Shown here piece by piece: positions 1 through 7,915 of a stretch of 64,000 nt of DNA. The notes under the pieces are model-generated. The model ran no database searches. It was not told the origin of the DNA and saw only the letters and a program-made list of their open reading frames with translations. Each line of letters starts with the position of its first letter. Position 1 is the stretch's first letter. The position numbers and the translations under genes were made by a program. The DNA is from Ardenticatenaceae bacterium (lineage in GTDB: Bacteria; Chloroflexota; Anaerolineae; Promineifilales; Promineifilaceae): the NCBI GenBank assembly GCA_020634245.1, contig JACKCC010000012.1:1-64000 (forward strand), written 5' to 3'.

Positions 1-574
1 CGCGAGCATACCAGAAACCGATGAGCGAGTACGAGCAGAAGCCCATGATTTCCCAGCCGATGAAGAGCAGCAGCAGGTTATCGGAGATAACCAACAAAAG
101 CATGGCCCCGGCGAAGAGGCTCATCAAGGCAAAGAAACGGGCGATAAGCGGGTCTTCCTGACCATGATTGGGTTCGCCGATGTGGGAGCCGCGTGGTTTG
201 CCATAGTTGTGATAGCCGACGCTATAAACGAAGATCATCACAATGGCGAAGGAGACCATGATGAGCATAACGGCCGTTAACGGATCCGCCGCCACCCCCA
301 TCTTCACCCACAACCCCTGGAAATAATCACCAAAAGGCAGCCAGTCCACCGAACTGTGCACCACCACCGGATGTTCTTCCAAGTGATGCGCGCCCTCGGC
401 AAACACATTAAAAGCCACCGTCCAGCTCAGCACCAGCGACATAATCGTCGCTGCCCAGGCTAACAACCAGCTCAACGTCCGATTATGCTTGGTAAACAGC
501 ACAATCAAGAAAAAAGTCAACAATGGCCCAACCGGAATAAGCCAGGTCAATGTTTGAAGCGTTTGTTCACTCAT
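1..574 (-). CDS. nuoL: NADH-quinone oxidoreductase subunit L (set 1), N-terminal part, cut by the window edge
   Basis: The reading frame starts at the ATG at 574-572 (MSEQTLQTLTWLIPVGPLL) and runs off the left edge, giving about 191 residues. It carries a hydrophobic start, then DPLTAVMLIMVSFAIVMIF and the conserved NuoL/Mrp-antiporter stretch FIGWEIMGFCSYSLIGFW near the cut. NuoL is the distal proton-pumping antiporter-like subunit of the complex I membrane arm. It lies 19 bases after nuoK on the same strand, in the order A-H-J-K-L. This is a second copy, well diverged from the complete nuoL at 21805-24045. Identity is secure; what follows beyond the window is unknown. Confidence 0.93.
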   Translation of the reverse strand, partial: MSEQTLQTLTWLIPVGPLLTFFLIVLFTKHNRTLSWLLAWAATIMSLVLSWTVAFNVFAEGAHHLEEHPVVVHSSVDWLPFGDYFQGLWVKMGVAADPLTAVMLIMVSFAIVMIFVYSVGYHNYGKPRGSHIGEPNHGQEDPLIARFFALMSLFAGAMLLLVISDNLLLLFIGWEIMGFCSYSLIGFWYAR

Positions 575-593
575 AATCTTCAGTCTCTAATCC

Positions 594-908
594 CTAGTTC
601 TTCAATATGTCTAGGTCTTCAGCAACCACCGAATCCCGGCTGCGATAAATCGAAATCACCAATGCCAGACCAACGGCTGCTTCTGCTGCCGCGACAGTTA
701 GCACAAACACCGCCCAGGCCAATCCAGCCGAGCCTTCCGATACCAATGAGCGGTAGCGCCAAAAAGCGACCAAATTGATGTTAACCGCATTGAGCATCAA
801 TTCAACACCCATCAAAATCGCAACCGCATTGCGCCGGGCCATCACACCATAAAGTCCGATAGCAAACAGTGCCGCAGCAACCAACAAATACCAGGATAAT
901 GGAATCAT
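594..908 (-). CDS. nuoK: NADH-quinone oxidoreductase subunit K (set 1)
   Basis: A 104-residue, three-helix membrane protein of normal NuoK length. The two membrane glutamates needed for proton transfer in the family are present, in GVELMLNAVN and in AAEAAVGLALVISIYR. NuoK is the small antiporter-related subunit between NuoJ and NuoL in the complex I membrane arm. Its ATG overlaps the nuoJ stop by four bases (ATGA), so translation is probably coupled. It is the set 1 copy; the set 2 copy at 24050-24358 differs at many positions, which argues against a recent duplication. Confidence 0.95.
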   Translation of the reverse strand: MIPLSWYLLVAAALFAIGLYGVMARRNAVAILMGVELMLNAVNINLVAFWRYRSLVSEGSAGLAWAVFVLTVAAAEAAVGLALVISIYRSRDSVVAEDLDILKN

Positions 909-1468
909 TTTTCATCCTCCGGTTTGGGCCAGGCAATTAAAATCGAACCAATCAATGCGGCTAACAATAAAATAGACGCCAATTCAAAAGGCAGCACATA
1001 CGCATCAGGGCTGACAAAAGCCTCTCCCAATTTCGCAACACTATTTAGAATGATTGGAGGATCAACCGGCACTGGATCACTAAAACCACTTGCCCCCCCT
1101 TTCAACCAGGGCCATTGGGTCTGGAGACCCTGCACTCGGTACAACACAAACGCAATAACCGCGAATACGCCCACCGCAGTTATGCCACTCAACACAGGCT
1201 GCGAGTTAAACGGCGTCTCATGCGTCTGCATCATCCGGCGGGTTAACATAATGGCAAAAATAATCAGGATAGAAATCGCACCGATGTATACCAAAAGCTG
1301 CGCCGCCGCCAAAAAGCCAGCATCCAGCAGCACGTATATACCGGCCACACCCAAAAACGAAGCCATCAACGCCAGCGCCGCATGAAAAAGGTTACGATTG
1401 GTAACCACAACCCAGGCCGTCACCAACGTAAATATACTAATCAAAATAAATATTACTTGTTCAGTCAT
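905..1468 (-). CDS. nuoJ: NADH-quinone oxidoreductase subunit J (set 1)
   Basis: A 187-residue membrane protein with about five hydrophobic helices. The NuoJ hallmark is the segment around LVYIGAISILIIFAIMLT, equivalent to the VYxGAI...LFxFVIM stretch of the family. NuoJ forms part of the E-channel region of the membrane arm next to NuoK and NuoH. The gene follows nuoH by 43 bases and overlaps nuoK by four. A nuoI gene would normally stand between nuoH and nuoJ; here none is present and the gap is too small to hide one. Confidence 0.93.
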   Translation of the reverse strand: MTEQVIFILISIFTLVTAWVVVTNRNLFHAALALMASFLGVAGIYVLLDAGFLAAAQLLVYIGAISILIIFAIMLTRRMMQTHETPFNSQPVLSGITAVGVFAVIAFVLYRVQGLQTQWPWLKGGASGFSDPVPVDPPIILNSVAKLGEAFVSPDAYVLPFELASILLLAALIGSILIAWPKPEDEK

Positions 1469-1511
1469 ATTGAGGATTTCTCCATCTTCCCGTAGTTAAG
1501 CAGTCAACGCA

Positions 1512-2783
1512 CTAGTGCGCGGCTAGGTGCTCGACCAACGGGGTTTCAACCTCATCTTGGGCTTCCTGAGCCGCCCGCCGTTTTCGCCCCTGCCAGCGTA
1601 ATATTTCCAACGTGACAATGGCTAGCAAAATATTGCTCAGCAAGTGGATACCACCACGAGAAACAGCACCCATTGTGGATGGCAGCAACTTATCTAAAAC
1701 GGCCACCACAAAAACCATTGCCAACGTCAAAGGCACCATGAATTTCCAATTGAAATTCAACATCTGGTCAATACGAACACGCGGCAGCGTCCCCCGAACC
1801 CACACGAAGACAAAATACATCAGGAACATCTTGAAGAAGAAGACCAGCAAACCCAACAAACGACCAAAGGCGATGGTCGACAAATCAATCGGGCCTGCAC
1901 CAAACGCCCCCAAAATCAAATTGATGATGGGAATGTTCCAGCCGCCCAGGTATACGATAGAAAAGAACCCGGAGAAGAAAAATGTTCCCAAAAATTCAGC
2001 CAGGAAGAACATGGCAAATTTCATACCGCTGTATTCGATATGAAAACCGGCCACAATTTCAGAATCAGCTTCCAGCAGGTCAAACGGTGTACGCCCTGTT
2101 TCCGCCAGCGAGGAGATAAAAAAGGCAATCGCTGACAAAGGCGCAACCACCAGGAATGGCAAGGTTTGGGCCTGGATAATATCAACCGTAGACATGGAGC
2201 GAGCTAACAAAATCGGCACCAAAATAGACAAAATCATCGGTACTTCGTAGCTCACCAACTGCGCCACAGAACGAAATGCTCCCAGGAGGGCGTATTTGTT
2301 GTTAGAACCCCAACCGGCCAACAAAATCGTGACCACCGATACTGAGCTAATGGCTAATACGTAGAACAGGCCAATGTTAAGGTCAACGCCAACTACGCTG
2401 GGGGCAAAGGGGATGACAGCCCACATCATTAAAGATGCCATTACTACCAGGAATGGTGCTAAATTGTAGGCCCACTTGTCAGCTCCAAAGGGGGTGATCA
2501 ATTCTTTACTGAGCAGTTTCAGTGCATCAGCCAACGATTGCAGGAGGCCGTATTTGCCGCCGACACGATTGGGGCCAATGCGGTCTTGAATGCGGGCAAT
2601 TAATTTACGCTCCAGCCAAATGAGCACAAGAACGATCAGTAAACAGAAGGTCGACAAAACCAGAACCCCTATGACATCCAAAACTACTTCCACCCAGGGC
2701 GCATCACCCCAAAGTTGGCGCAAGTAATCAAAAAGGGTCAGGCTGACAAGGCTCTTTAGAAACTCCAAAATGTTGAAGCTCAT
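1512..2783 (-). CDS. nuoH: NADH-quinone oxidoreductase subunit H (set 1)
   Basis: A 423-residue multi-spanning protein, longer than the set 2 NuoH (370 residues) mainly through a longer N-terminus and a charged C-terminal tail. Conserved NuoH blocks include ERKLIARIQDRIGPNRVG, LKLLSKELITPFGADKWAYN and LLEADSEIVAGFHIEYSGM, the last with the acidic loop that lines the quinone chamber. NuoH binds quinone at the junction between membrane and peripheral arms, so in known complexes it needs NuoB and NuoD, which this cluster lacks. The GGAGTAACTAT before the ATG is a good ribosome site. A strong terminator-like hairpin separates it from nuoA upstream. Confidence 0.95.
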   Translation of the reverse strand: MSFNILEFLKSLVSLTLFDYLRQLWGDAPWVEVVLDVIGVLVLSTFCLLIVLVLIWLERKLIARIQDRIGPNRVGGKYGLLQSLADALKLLSKELITPFGADKWAYNLAPFLVVMASLMMWAVIPFAPSVVGVDLNIGLFYVLAISSVSVVTILLAGWGSNNKYALLGAFRSVAQLVSYEVPMILSILVPILLARSMSTVDIIQAQTLPFLVVAPLSAIAFFISSLAETGRTPFDLLEADSEIVAGFHIEYSGMKFAMFFLAEFLGTFFFSGFFSIVYLGGWNIPIINLILGAFGAGPIDLSTIAFGRLLGLLVFFFKMFLMYFVFVWVRGTLPRVRIDQMLNFNWKFMVPLTLAMVFVVAVLDKLLPSTMGAVSRGGIHLLSNILLAIVTLEILRWQGRKRRAAQEAQDEVETPLVEHLAAH

Positions 2784-2835
2784 ATAGTTACTCCATTAGA
2801 AACGTTGCAGAATGGTAAATGGTGGAAACCAACAC

Positions 2836-2874
2836 AAAAAAAGGATAGAAAACAACTGATTCTATCCTTTTTTA
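2836..2874 (-). terminator. Hairpin terminator between nuoA and nuoH of set 1
   Basis: On the minus strand a stem of about 13 pairs (AAAAAGGATAGAA at 2838-2850 against TTCTATCC plus T at 2860-2872) closes a 9-base loop and ends in a run of T. It has the form of an intrinsic terminator. It lies after the nuoA stop and before nuoH, inside what looks like one operon, so it may reduce readthrough into nuoHJKL or mark a separate nuoA transcript. Confidence 0.75.
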
Positions 2875-2883
2875 TTGTTCAGT

Positions 2884-3240
2884 TTAGACCCACTCGAGGA
2901 CACCCCTGCCCCAGGCGTACGCCAGTGCGGCAGTGAGGATCGCAATGAAAAGAACGACTTCAACAACCGCAAATAAGGCAACTTGCCCATAGGCAACGGC
3001 TATGGGAAAAAGAAAGACGGCTTCGATATCAAAAATAACGAAGATAAGCGCATAAATGTAGTATTGCACCTTAAATTGAACCCAGGTATCGCCAACGGTT
3101 TCGACACCGCATTCATATATTTGCTGCTTGATATAATTGGGTTTTCGAGGTGCAAGTAAAACATTAGCCAATACCGGCGCGGCCGGGAAAATAGGCGCTA
3201 ATACGACAAAGATTGCTATGAATTGCCAGTCACTCAGCAC
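2884..3240 (-). CDS. nuoA: NADH-quinone oxidoreductase subunit A (set 1)
   Basis: I choose the GTG at 3240-3238 (protein begins VLSDWQFIAIFVVLAP), because GGAGG lies 7 bases upstream; this gives 118 residues, normal for NuoA. The longer frame to 3321 adds a non-conserved head. The family signature is complete: IYECGVETVGDTW and YALIFVIFDIEAVFLFP. NuoA is a three-helix membrane subunit near the quinone site. It opens the set 1 cluster. Its sequence style (YECG, FDIEAVFLFP) differs from the set 2 NuoA (YESG, FDVDIILLVP), which suggests different lineages of complex I. Confidence 0.93.
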   Translation of the reverse strand: MLSDWQFIAIFVVLAPIFPAAPVLANVLLAPRKPNYIKQQIYECGVETVGDTWVQFKVQYYIYALIFVIFDIEAVFLFPIAVAYGQVALFAVVEVVLFIAILTAALAYAWGRGVLEWV

Positions 3241-3292
3241 GTGACATCCTCCAGATCCTATTCCCGAAATAGGGTGTGTGAAATTTGCCCCA

Positions 3293-3321
3293 TTTATAAC
3301 ACATGCCAGGGACAGCGGCAA
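3293..3321 (-). promoter_or_regulatory. Candidate sigma-70 promoter of the set 1 nuo cluster
   Basis: On the minus strand the hexamers are TTGCCG (3321-3316) and TATAAA (3298-3293), separated by exactly 17 bases. A transcript would start near 3286, leaving a leader of about 45 bases that contains the small hairpin CCTATT-TCGGG-AATAGG before the GGAGG of nuoA. The layout matches the candidate promoter of the set 2 nuo operon. Confidence 0.5.
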
Positions 3322-3441
3322 AAGTCTATCGAAAATAAAAAGCTATTGATAAAGTCATCTTGTTGGGAACATACATTACTATTGGCAATCCAAACATAGT
3401 TTGGTTTAATTAATCTATCTTTTTTGGTATTCTTGACGTAA

Positions 3442-4164
3442 ATGCTAGACTCATCTTTTGAACCACAACGAATTTTAGCTGTTGACGATAATGCTTTTAC
3501 TTTGCGCATTGTGCAGCACACGTTGGAACAGGCCGGTTTTCAGGTGGTAACGGCCGTTTCCGGGCAAGACGCACTCAAACTCATCAACCGGCACGGCATT
3601 CCCCATCTGGCACTGGTCGATTTGCACATGCCCATCATGAGCGGCTTCGAATTTTGCCATGCCGTGCGTGAATTCAGCGACATGCCCATCATCATGCTCA
3701 CAGCGGCCAACACCGAAGAAACCATTATTAAAGGGCTTGAACAATACGCCGAAGATTACATCATCAAACCCTTCAGCCCCAGCGAACTGGTTGCCCGAGT
3801 CAAACGTGTCCTGCGCCGCATTGATGATTATAGCTACACTAACGAGTCCACCACCCGCATTGACGACAACTTGATGGTTGATTTCCCCAAACGGGAAGCC
3901 CTGGTCAACGGCACCCCCGTCTCCCTCACCCCCACCGAAGCCAAACTGCTGTATATTTTGGTACGCAACGCCGGCCGAATCGTGACCACTGAATTTTTGC
4001 TCAATCGCATTTGGCCCATGCAGGACGCTCAGGAAGACCGCCTCCACGTCCACGTACACCGGCTGCGGCGCAAAATCGAATCGAACCCCAATGAGCCAAC
4101 TTACATTGTGGCCGAGCGCGGAACCGGTTACCGCTTTGTCCTAAACGAAGAGCCTTCTTTTTAG
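3442..4164 (+). CDS. OmpR/PhoB-family response regulator (orphan)
   Basis: A 240-residue protein with an N-terminal receiver domain (about 8-125) and a C-terminal winged-helix DNA-binding domain (about 135-235). In the receiver, the acidic pair is D15-D16, the phosphoacceptor is D60 in LVDLHMP, and T87 and K109 complete the switch set. The C-terminal part shows the OmpR signature DRLHVHVHRLRRKIE and the wing GTGYRFV. No histidine kinase lies beside it, so its partner is encoded elsewhere. It is divergent from the set 1 nuo cluster, and its stop overlaps that of the convergent glutaredoxin gene. Its target is not evident. Confidence 0.93.
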   Translation: MLDSSFEPQRILAVDDNAFTLRIVQHTLEQAGFQVVTAVSGQDALKLINRHGIPHLALVDLHMPIMSGFEFCHAVREFSDMPIIMLTAANTEETIIKGLEQYAEDYIIKPFSPSELVARVKRVLRRIDDYSYTNESTTRIDDNLMVDFPKREALVNGTPVSLTPTEAKLLYILVRNAGRIVTTEFLLNRIWPMQDAQEDRLHVHVHRLRRKIESNPNEPTYIVAERGTGYRFVLNEEPSF

Positions 4165-4442
4165 TACCACTTCAAGTCTTCTCTATCGCCCAGATCAAGT
4201 TTAGCGGCCAGTTCCGAATTGGATGGTTCCACCAAAATCGAGCCGTCAGGAAATATAATCGTGGGCACAACCCGGCGGCCGCCATTGATTTGCTTCACAA
4301 ACGATAGCGCCGCATCATCAGTCTCTACATCAATATCAATATAGTTGATGCCATATTCGCCCAGGATATATTTGGCTCGATGACAATCGGGGCACCAACT
4401 TGTGCTGTACACAATAATTTTATCGTTGCTTTCCACTGTCAT
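4161..4442 (-). CDS. Glutaredoxin-like thiol-disulfide protein
   Basis: A 93-residue thioredoxin-fold protein with the active-site motif CPDC in YSTSWCPDCHRAKYIL and the cis-proline motif VVPTIIFPDGS. The CPDC motif and short length fit the mycoredoxin/NrdH-like glutaredoxin group rather than classic CPYC glutaredoxins. Such proteins reduce mixed disulfides in the cytosol. A GAGGG precedes the ATG by 9 bases. It is convergent with the response regulator, sharing bases at the two stops. The exact electron donor cannot be told from the sequence. Confidence 0.85.
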   Translation of the reverse strand: MTVESNDKIIVYSTSWCPDCHRAKYILGEYGINYIDIDVETDDAALSFVKQINGGRRVVPTIIFPDGSILVEPSNSELAAKLDLGDREDLKWY

Positions 4443-4489
4443 TCAGCAAACCCTCGTCAAGATTATTTCAATGTATTTTTTAAAATCGC

Positions 4490-4568
4490 CGCCGGAACCT
4501 GTCGAAGGCGACCGGGCTTCGACAAGTTCAGCCCTTGCCAAGACCGGGTAGTTACCGGGTAGTTACAT
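4490..4568. repeat. Dispersed TTCGACA-type inverted repeat, copy 1
   Basis: Contains CTGTCGAAGG, then CTTCGACAAGTTCAG, in opposite orientation, and ends with ACCGGGTAGTTACCGGGTAGTTAC. A second copy lies at 9081-9168 and shares both the CTTCGACA core and the GTAGTTACC tail. Intergenic and non-coding. Confidence 0.65.
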
Positions 4569-4636
4569 TTCAACTATAACAAGCAGTCCGCCGCTAAACA
4601 AACCATATTCTTATAACGCCATCATCCATTTTTAAT

Positions 4637-4664
4637 CTGTCATCTAACAGCCTTTCGGTATAAT
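4637..4664 (+). promoter_or_regulatory. Candidate promoter of the ECF sigma gene
   Basis: CTGTCA (4637-4642), a 16-base spacer and a perfect TATAAT (4659-4664), followed by the sigma gene at 4709. The expected start is near 4671, giving a leader of about 38 bases. The match is to the housekeeping consensus, so transcription by RpoD rather than autoregulation is the simpler reading. Confidence 0.5.
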
Positions 4665-4708
4665 AGAAACGCAATCGATAAATCTTCGAGCTGTCCAAAA
4701 GGATTGTC

Positions 4709-5341
4709 GTGGCCAAACGAACAAACGAGCAGTGGTTGGATGAGTTGCAGTCAACCGGATTGAAATACGACAACGCAATCATTGATTTGCGAGCGATTCT
4801 GGTTTCCGGGCTGCGCCGCGGCTTGCTCAATCAGATAAACACATCAGTGCCTGAATTCGAGACCCAAGCCGAAGATTTTGCTCAGGAAGCCGTCCTCAAA
4901 ATTTTAGACAATCTGGATAATTTTGCGGGGCGGAGCCAATTCACCACCTGGGCTTACAAAATCGCTGTATCGGTTGCCCTGACCGAATTGCGGCGTAAAC
5001 GATGGCAAGATCGTTCCCTGGATGGCATCATAGATGATGCTCAAGGCAATTTTACGCCCAGCCTGGCTACGGATCCGGCCCCGGCACCGGAGAATGCAAC
5101 TGAACGGGCCGAAACCATCGCCAAGGTCCAGCAAATGATTGATGAGCGGTTGACCGATAAGCAGCGCAGTGCATTGGTAGCCGCGATTATTGAGGGTTTG
5201 TCAACTAATGAGCTGGCCCGGCAGATGAAGATGAAACCCAATGCGGTGTATAAGCTGCTGCATGATGCCCGACTGCAATTGAAAAAGAGTCTGGACCAGG
5301 AAGGGTTGACTCCCGATGACATTTTAAGCGTCTTTGAATAA
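4709..5341 (+). CDS. RNA polymerase sigma factor, ECF family
   Basis: Starts at a GTG with AAAAGGA 5 bases upstream; 210 residues. Sigma region 2 spans about 25-100, with DFAQEAVLKILDNLDNF and the promoter-melting helix FTTWAYKIAVSVALTELRRK. A proline- and alanine-rich linker (about 112-132) leads to region 4 (about 140-195), whose helix-turn-helix is LSTNELARQMKMKPNAVYKLL. This is the two-domain ECF layout. The next gene, 45 bases downstream, encodes a small protein with a zinc anti-sigma pattern, so the two probably form a sigma/anti-sigma pair. The inducing signal is not visible. Confidence 0.88.
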   Translation: MAKRTNEQWLDELQSTGLKYDNAIIDLRAILVSGLRRGLLNQINTSVPEFETQAEDFAQEAVLKILDNLDNFAGRSQFTTWAYKIAVSVALTELRRKRWQDRSLDGIIDDAQGNFTPSLATDPAPAPENATERAETIAKVQQMIDERLTDKQRSALVAAIIEGLSTNELARQMKMKPNAVYKLLHDARLQLKKSLDQEGLTPDDILSVFE

Positions 5342-5386
5342 ATCGACAGGTAAGATGCACGGTAATCAGGCCGTCAAATAAATAAT

Positions 5387-5692
5387 ATGGCCACTTTAAT
5401 TGATAAGTTACGACAATTTTTCCGATTGGAACCTAAAGCTGGGGGAGAAACGGCCGTCCCCCCCCCTCCTCCGCCATTTACCGATGCCACCTTAACTCGT
5501 CTTATGCAGCAAGTAGCCCAAACAGAAGAAGGCTATTACACCTGCGAGGAAACATTCGCGCTGCTGGATGAGTACGCCGAAATGGTCGTTTCCGGCGAGG
5601 ATGCTGCCGCCCTCATGCCGCTGGTGAAAGCCCACCTGCGCATTTGCCCGGAATGCGGTTCCCATTTCGATATTTTGCGGACCATCTCTTAG
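5387..5692 (+). CDS. Small soluble zinc-binding anti-sigma factor candidate
   Basis: A 101-residue protein with no membrane segment. After a run of six prolines (25-30), it shows C53, then H83-x3-C87-x2-C90 (HLRICPEC), the ligand spacing of zinc-binding anti-sigma (zf-HC2, ZAS) domains. It follows the ECF sigma gene directly on the same strand, the usual place for its antagonist. ZAS proteins hold the sigma in the cytosol and often respond to redox state or ligand binding. The function is inferred from motif and position; a membrane sensor partner is not seen. Confidence 0.68.
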   Translation: MATLIDKLRQFFRLEPKAGGETAVPPPPPPFTDATLTRLMQQVAQTEEGYYTCEETFALLDEYAEMVVSGEDAAALMPLVKAHLRICPECGSHFDILRTIS

Positions 5693-5766
5693 AATCGGAA
5701 GAGGCCTGAACACAGAAATGAACACTTGCAGCCTATACAAATTTAATCATTCAATGGACAACGGTT

Positions 5767-5772
5767 TATAAT
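5767..5772 (+). promoter_or_regulatory. Candidate -10 element upstream of glucokinase
   Basis: A perfect TATAAT 52 bases before the glucokinase ATG. No good -35 hexamer is seen at 16-18 bases, so only the -10 is called. Confidence 0.35.
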
Positions 5773-5823
5773 CTACATAATTCGTGATAATAAACAAGCG
5801 TATACAGACTGGAGCCTTGATTT

Positions 5824-6813
5824 ATGATTCTTTTAGCCGGTGATATTGGTGGCACAAAAACGATTCTAACCCTCATGGACACGGAAAAAGAGGTGCGTCA
5901 TCCTCTTGCCGAACAACGGTTTGCCAGCGACGAGTATGAATCGCTGGAAGCCATTGTCCAACAATTTTTGACCGACACGGCCGTTACCGTAGACATTGCC
6001 ACATTCGGTGTAGCCGGGCCGGTAGTGAATAATCGGGCGCAGATAACCAATTTGCCCTGGATGATTGATGCAGCAGCCATTGCCCAAACATTCAATATCG
6101 CCCATGTTTACCTTCTCAACGACCTGGAAGCTATCGCCAATGCGGTGACCCATTTAGAGCCGGGCGATTTGACCACGCTCAATGTGGGACAGCCCGCCGA
6201 ACACGGGGCAATCGCCGTCATCGCTCCGGGTACCGGCCTGGGTGAAGCATTTTTAACCTGGACAGGCACGCATTATCAGGCTCATCCCTCCGAAGGCGGT
6301 CATACCGCCTTTGGCCCCGGCAATGCGGAACAGATTGACCTGCTGCATTTTTTACACGGCCGTTACCGCCACGTCAGCTACGAACGAGTTTGTTCCGGCA
6401 TTGGCATCCCCAATCTGTACGACTTTTTGAAATGGGACGGCCGTCACCAGGAACCCGACTGGCTGGCCAGAGCTATCGCCGCCGCCGAAGACCCTACGCC
6501 TGTCATCGTCAATGCCGCCATCCAGGACAACGTTCCCCTTTGCATAGCCGTCCTGAATCTATTCGTAGACATCCTGGGTGATGAAGCTGGCAATCTGGCC
6601 CTCAAAACATTGGCCACCGGCGGTGTCTACATTGGCGGCGGCATTCCGCCCCGCATCCTGCCCCAGTTACAACAACCCCGTTTCCTGCAAGCATTCCGGC
6701 GTAAAGGCCGTTTTGCTGATTTGATGGCCGCAATGCCCATCCACGTCATCGAACACCCCCAGGCCGCCTTATTGGGCGCAGCCCATTTTGGTATGGAGGC
6801 TGCATCTAACTAA
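5824..6813 (+). CDS. glk: Glucokinase
   Basis: A 329-residue cytosolic kinase that phosphorylates glucose with ATP to glucose 6-phosphate. The N-terminal phosphate loop GDIGGTKT (6-13), LNDLEAIA with the catalytic-side aspartate, APGTGLGEAFL and the glucose-contact region SEGGHTAFGP all fit the bacterial glucokinase family, at its usual length. GGAG lies 9 bases before the ATG. The next gene on the strand is 6-phosphogluconolactonase, about 220 bases on, so a step of glucose entry and a step of the oxidative pentose phosphate pathway lie together. Co-transcription is not proven. Confidence 0.93.
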   Translation: MILLAGDIGGTKTILTLMDTEKEVRHPLAEQRFASDEYESLEAIVQQFLTDTAVTVDIATFGVAGPVVNNRAQITNLPWMIDAAAIAQTFNIAHVYLLNDLEAIANAVTHLEPGDLTTLNVGQPAEHGAIAVIAPGTGLGEAFLTWTGTHYQAHPSEGGHTAFGPGNAEQIDLLHFLHGRYRHVSYERVCSGIGIPNLYDFLKWDGRHQEPDWLARAIAAAEDPTPVIVNAAIQDNVPLCIAVLNLFVDILGDEAGNLALKTLATGGVYIGGGIPPRILPQLQQPRFLQAFRRKGRFADLMAAMPIHVIEHPQAALLGAAHFGMEAASN

Positions 6814-7030
6814 AGATTTATTCCCAAGCACGTAGAGGGATATAAAAATTCCCGGCTCGGGGAAATTTGGCGAAACACCAACCAGCCAAGTGTGGACATA
6901 TTTGTGACCCACGAATACAACAGGTGTCTCAAAAAGGAACATCAGGTCGCTGACAGCTTTTCCATGTCACCATAGACACATCGGGCGGCCGACTCCTACA
7001 ATCATAAAACCACTAATATAGGTGGGAGCA

Positions 7031-7768
7031 ATGACAGATATTCGCGTTTTCAAAACTAAATCTGAACTAAGCCAGGCAGCTGCACGATTAGTTGTCGCCG
7101 CTGCCCAGGGTGCGGTAGCAGTTAACGACTGTTTCCTCATAGCCTTATCTGGGGGCGGCACACCGGTCGATATGTTCCGCCTGCTCAGTTTGTCGCCACA
7201 TAAAGAGCGTATGCCCTGGGAAAAAACCCATATTTTCTGGGGCGACGAACGACTGGTGCCGCCGGATGACTCCGGCAGCAACTACGGCCAGGCGGCAGAT
7301 ATTTTGCTGCGCCACGTGCCGATTCCTGCCGCCAACATTCATCGTGTCTTGGGAGAGACTGATGCCGTAACGGCCGTTGCCGACTACACCGCCCAACTCA
7401 AACAACTCGCCCAGCCGGGTCACGCCTGGCCCCGCTTCGATCTGGTAATTATGGGAATGGGCAGCGACGGTCACACCGCTTCCCTTTTCCCCGGCCCCAT
7501 TTCCGCGGACGAAACACAGAATCCTGTTATGGCCGTTACTGCCGACTATGACGGCCGTCCCGCCCACCGGGTGACGTTGACCCCCATGGTATTCAATGAC
7601 GCTCATCACATCCTCTTTATGCTGACCGGCGAAAACAAAGCCAATGCGGTCCGAGCTGTCACACGCGGTCCTCTTCAACCGGGAAGGTGGCCGGCACAGC
7701 GTATTTGCCCCCACAATGGCCAGATTACCTGGTTGATGGATAAGGCGGCTGCGTCCAGGTTGGGTTGA
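7031..7768 (+). CDS. pgl: 6-phosphogluconolactonase
   Basis: Hydrolyses 6-phosphogluconolactone to 6-phosphogluconate in the oxidative pentose phosphate pathway. The ATG at 7031 is chosen because GGTGGGAG stands just upstream; 245 residues result. Family motifs are the phosphate-binding ALSGGGTPVDMFRLL, WGDERLVPPDDSGSNYG and MGMGSDGHTASLFPG, in the order and spacing of the SOL/DevB-type enzyme. It follows glk. A perfect 17-base hairpin lies right after the stop and could end its transcript. Confidence 0.93.
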   Translation: MTDIRVFKTKSELSQAAARLVVAAAQGAVAVNDCFLIALSGGGTPVDMFRLLSLSPHKERMPWEKTHIFWGDERLVPPDDSGSNYGQAADILLRHVPIPAANIHRVLGETDAVTAVADYTAQLKQLAQPGHAWPRFDLVIMGMGSDGHTASLFPGPISADETQNPVMAVTADYDGRPAHRVTLTPMVFNDAHHILFMLTGENKANAVRAVTRGPLQPGRWPAQRICPHNGQITWLMDKAAASRLG

Positions 7769-7773
7769 CACGA

Positions 7774-7836
7774 AGTGCCAGGCACAGGGCAGAACGGCCT
7801 GACTCAAGCGAGACCTGACGCCCTGTGCCTGGCACT
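7774..7836. repeat. Perfect 17-base inverted repeat (AGTGCCAGGCAC family), copy 1
   Basis: Arms 7774-7790 (AGTGCCAGGCACAGGGC) and 7820-7836 are exact reverse complements around a 29-base centre. There is no T-run, so it is not a classic terminator. A close relative lies at 11439-11503. Confidence 0.8.
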
Positions 7837-7915
7837 ATATATTGCATCTTTAGGAAAACGGCCGTTGCGTGTATAATCATTTCCATCACATCCCATCCGC
7901 GCCCAGGAGGAAAAA

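Noticed and set aside
1..3240. Recent duplication of the nuo operon as the source of set 1
   Set aside because: The paralogous subunits differ at most positions, in length and in diagnostic motifs such as YECG versus YESG, so they are old, separate lineages.
3294..3521. Minus-strand open frame of 75 codons upstream of nuoA
   Set aside because: It overlaps the nuo promoter and the start of the response regulator, has no ribosome site and shows no recognisable protein pattern.
6814..7030. Riboswitch or small RNA in the glk-pgl gap
   Set aside because: I see no conserved aptamer core, no strong hairpin with a T-run and no promoter hexamers there.
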